Source: Lacinutrix venerupis | GTDB taxonomy: Bacteria; Bacteroidota; Bacteroidia; Flavobacteriales; Flavobacteriaceae | DNA: 64,000 nt | NCBI RefSeq assembly: GCF_003663945.1 | Contig: NZ_RCCH01000004.1 | Location: 62,001 to 126,000 of the forward strand | Direction: 5' to 3' | Shown: one piece after another, positions 63,538 through 64,000 of the stretch | Position numbering within the stretch: position 1 is the first letter of the stretch | Layout of the letters: each line of letters starts with the position of its first letter | Program-made: the position numbers and the translations under genes | Notes under the pieces: model-generated | Databases searched by the model: none | What the model was told of the DNA's origin: nothing | The model's input: the letters and a program-made list of their open reading frames with translations, nothing else

Positions 63538-64000
63538 TTAACTTCCTGTTTGTCCAGTTGTAAAACTAAACTCTGCTGAAATGGCATTAGATATAGTATC
63601 TAAAGTTTCTGCTGTAACATCCCAAAAACCATTACCACTCATTAATGTTGTTGTAAAAGCATCAACTTCTGCTTTTGTAAAATATGGTTCGTTTGTACCT
63701 GGCTTTCTTGTAAATTGTAAGCTATATACAAACCCGTATCCTTCTGATAAATCATGAAAAGCAGAAGCCCAATCTGAACCTAAACCTGTTTTTCCTTGTT
63801 GTAAATAATATACTGCTCTAACACCTATTACTTGAGATATTTTCTCTCTAATTATCTGTGCTTGTGCATCACGTACATCGTAATTTTTAGCAACAATTGC
63901 GGCACGACCTAATTTAAATGCATTGTAAACATCCATTGCTATACCTGCAAAATCGTCGTCTCCTTCTACTCTAGATAAGTATTTATTTAAAAAGTTATCT
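63538..64000 (-). CDS. DUF4856 family protein, 3' part
   Basis: The frame stays open to the end of the window, so the N-terminus is missing; the in-window part encodes about 153 residues (DNFLNKYLSRVEGDDDFAG continuing to TTGQTGS). The GRAAIVAKNYDVRDAQAQIIREKIS segment and SDWASAFHDLSEGYGFVYSLQFTR are DUF4856 landmarks. I know these proteins as extracytoplasmic neighbours of imelysins in Bacteroidota; the imelysin-like helical fold is inferred. It lies upstream of the imelysin gene on the same strand, with an 86-base gap that holds an inverted repeat and a -7 box. Confidence 0.78.
   Translation of the reverse strand, partial: DNFLNKYLSRVEGDDDFAGIAMDVYNAFKLGRAAIVAKNYDVRDAQAQIIREKISQVIGVRAVYYLQQGKTGLGSDWASAFHDLSEGYGFVYSLQFTRKPGTNEPYFTKAEVDAFTTTLMSGNGFWDVTAETLDTISNAISAEFSFTTGQTGS

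Overview
The window reads as a stretch of core chromosome from a marine-type member of the Flavobacteriaceae (phylum Bacteroidota). The evidence is a very AT-rich sequence, promoters of the TAnnTTTG type instead of sigma-70 boxes, a type IX secretion C-terminal sorting domain, the Bacteroidota form of RNA polymerase omega, BamD next to CoaBC and DUF4835, an RprX/RprY-like two-component pair, and many proteins of families (DUF5686, DUF4835, DUF6913, DUF2279, DUF4856) that I know mainly from this group. The genus cannot be fixed from the sequence alone. Gene density is high, with no gap over 300 bases, and I see no tRNA, rRNA, CRISPR array, insertion sequence or prophage.

Layout. 1-12.1 kb, mostly + strand: the end of a DUF5686 outer-membrane protein, a flavodoxin-like protein, Pcm (opposite strand), a Gfo/Idh/MocA oxidoreductase, 3-hydroxybutyryl-CoA dehydrogenase, DUF1015, a small membrane protein, YggS, a DnaQ/GIY-YIG nuclease, a K+ channel, MiaA and DUF2254. 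12.2-27.8 kb, - strand: response regulator and sensor kinase, CoaE, YbbR-like protein, glycosyltransferase, a 935-residue secreted T9SS protein, FabI, RecN, then a conserved envelope/housekeeping run (DUF6913, DapA, BamD, omega, CoaBC, DUF4835). 27.8-30.0 kb, +: a 5'-nucleotidase split over two genes in reversed domain order, and DoxX. 30.0-35.6 kb, -: two tandem unknown membrane paralogues, LigA, a LOG-family protein, PrmC and a GNAT acetyltransferase. 35.6-42.5 kb, mainly +: a lipoprotein, RibD, a HAD phosphatase, an EamA transporter, an IMPACT protein, DnaA, a low-molecular-weight phosphatase and an RsmI-like methylase. 42.5-46.5 kb, -: DapF, GNAT, MltG, DUF2279 and a lytic transglycosylase-like protein, a cell-wall group. 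46.6-49.7 kb, +: DegP/HtrA and a long GAPDH. 49.7-64 kb, mainly -: a TPR hybrid kinase, the radical SAM/DUF4130 pair, an HExxH protein (+), a GH3-family ligase, GuaB, an eight-cysteine small protein, and at the end an uptake operon DUF4856 - imelysin - HTTM - TonB receptor.

How they work together. Most of the window is housekeeping: peptidoglycan precursor and remodelling (DapA, DapF, MltG, transglycosylase), CoA synthesis (CoaBC, CoaE), fatty acid synthesis (FabI), outer-membrane assembly (BamD), replication and repair (DnaA, LigA, RecN) and translation quality (MiaA, PrmC). The less understood parts are the terminal imelysin/HTTM/TonB-receptor operon, which looks like an iron or metallophore uptake unit with an intrinsic-terminator-like hairpin ending 5 bases before the HTTM start codon; the radical SAM/DUF4130 DNA-repair pair; the duplicated cysteine-motif protein; and the tandem membrane paralogues.

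Starts were chosen by hand. Several genes appear to begin with TTG, and several -7 promoter boxes sit so close to the start codon that the messages would be nearly leaderless. All family assignments are from reading the sequence; no database search was possible.
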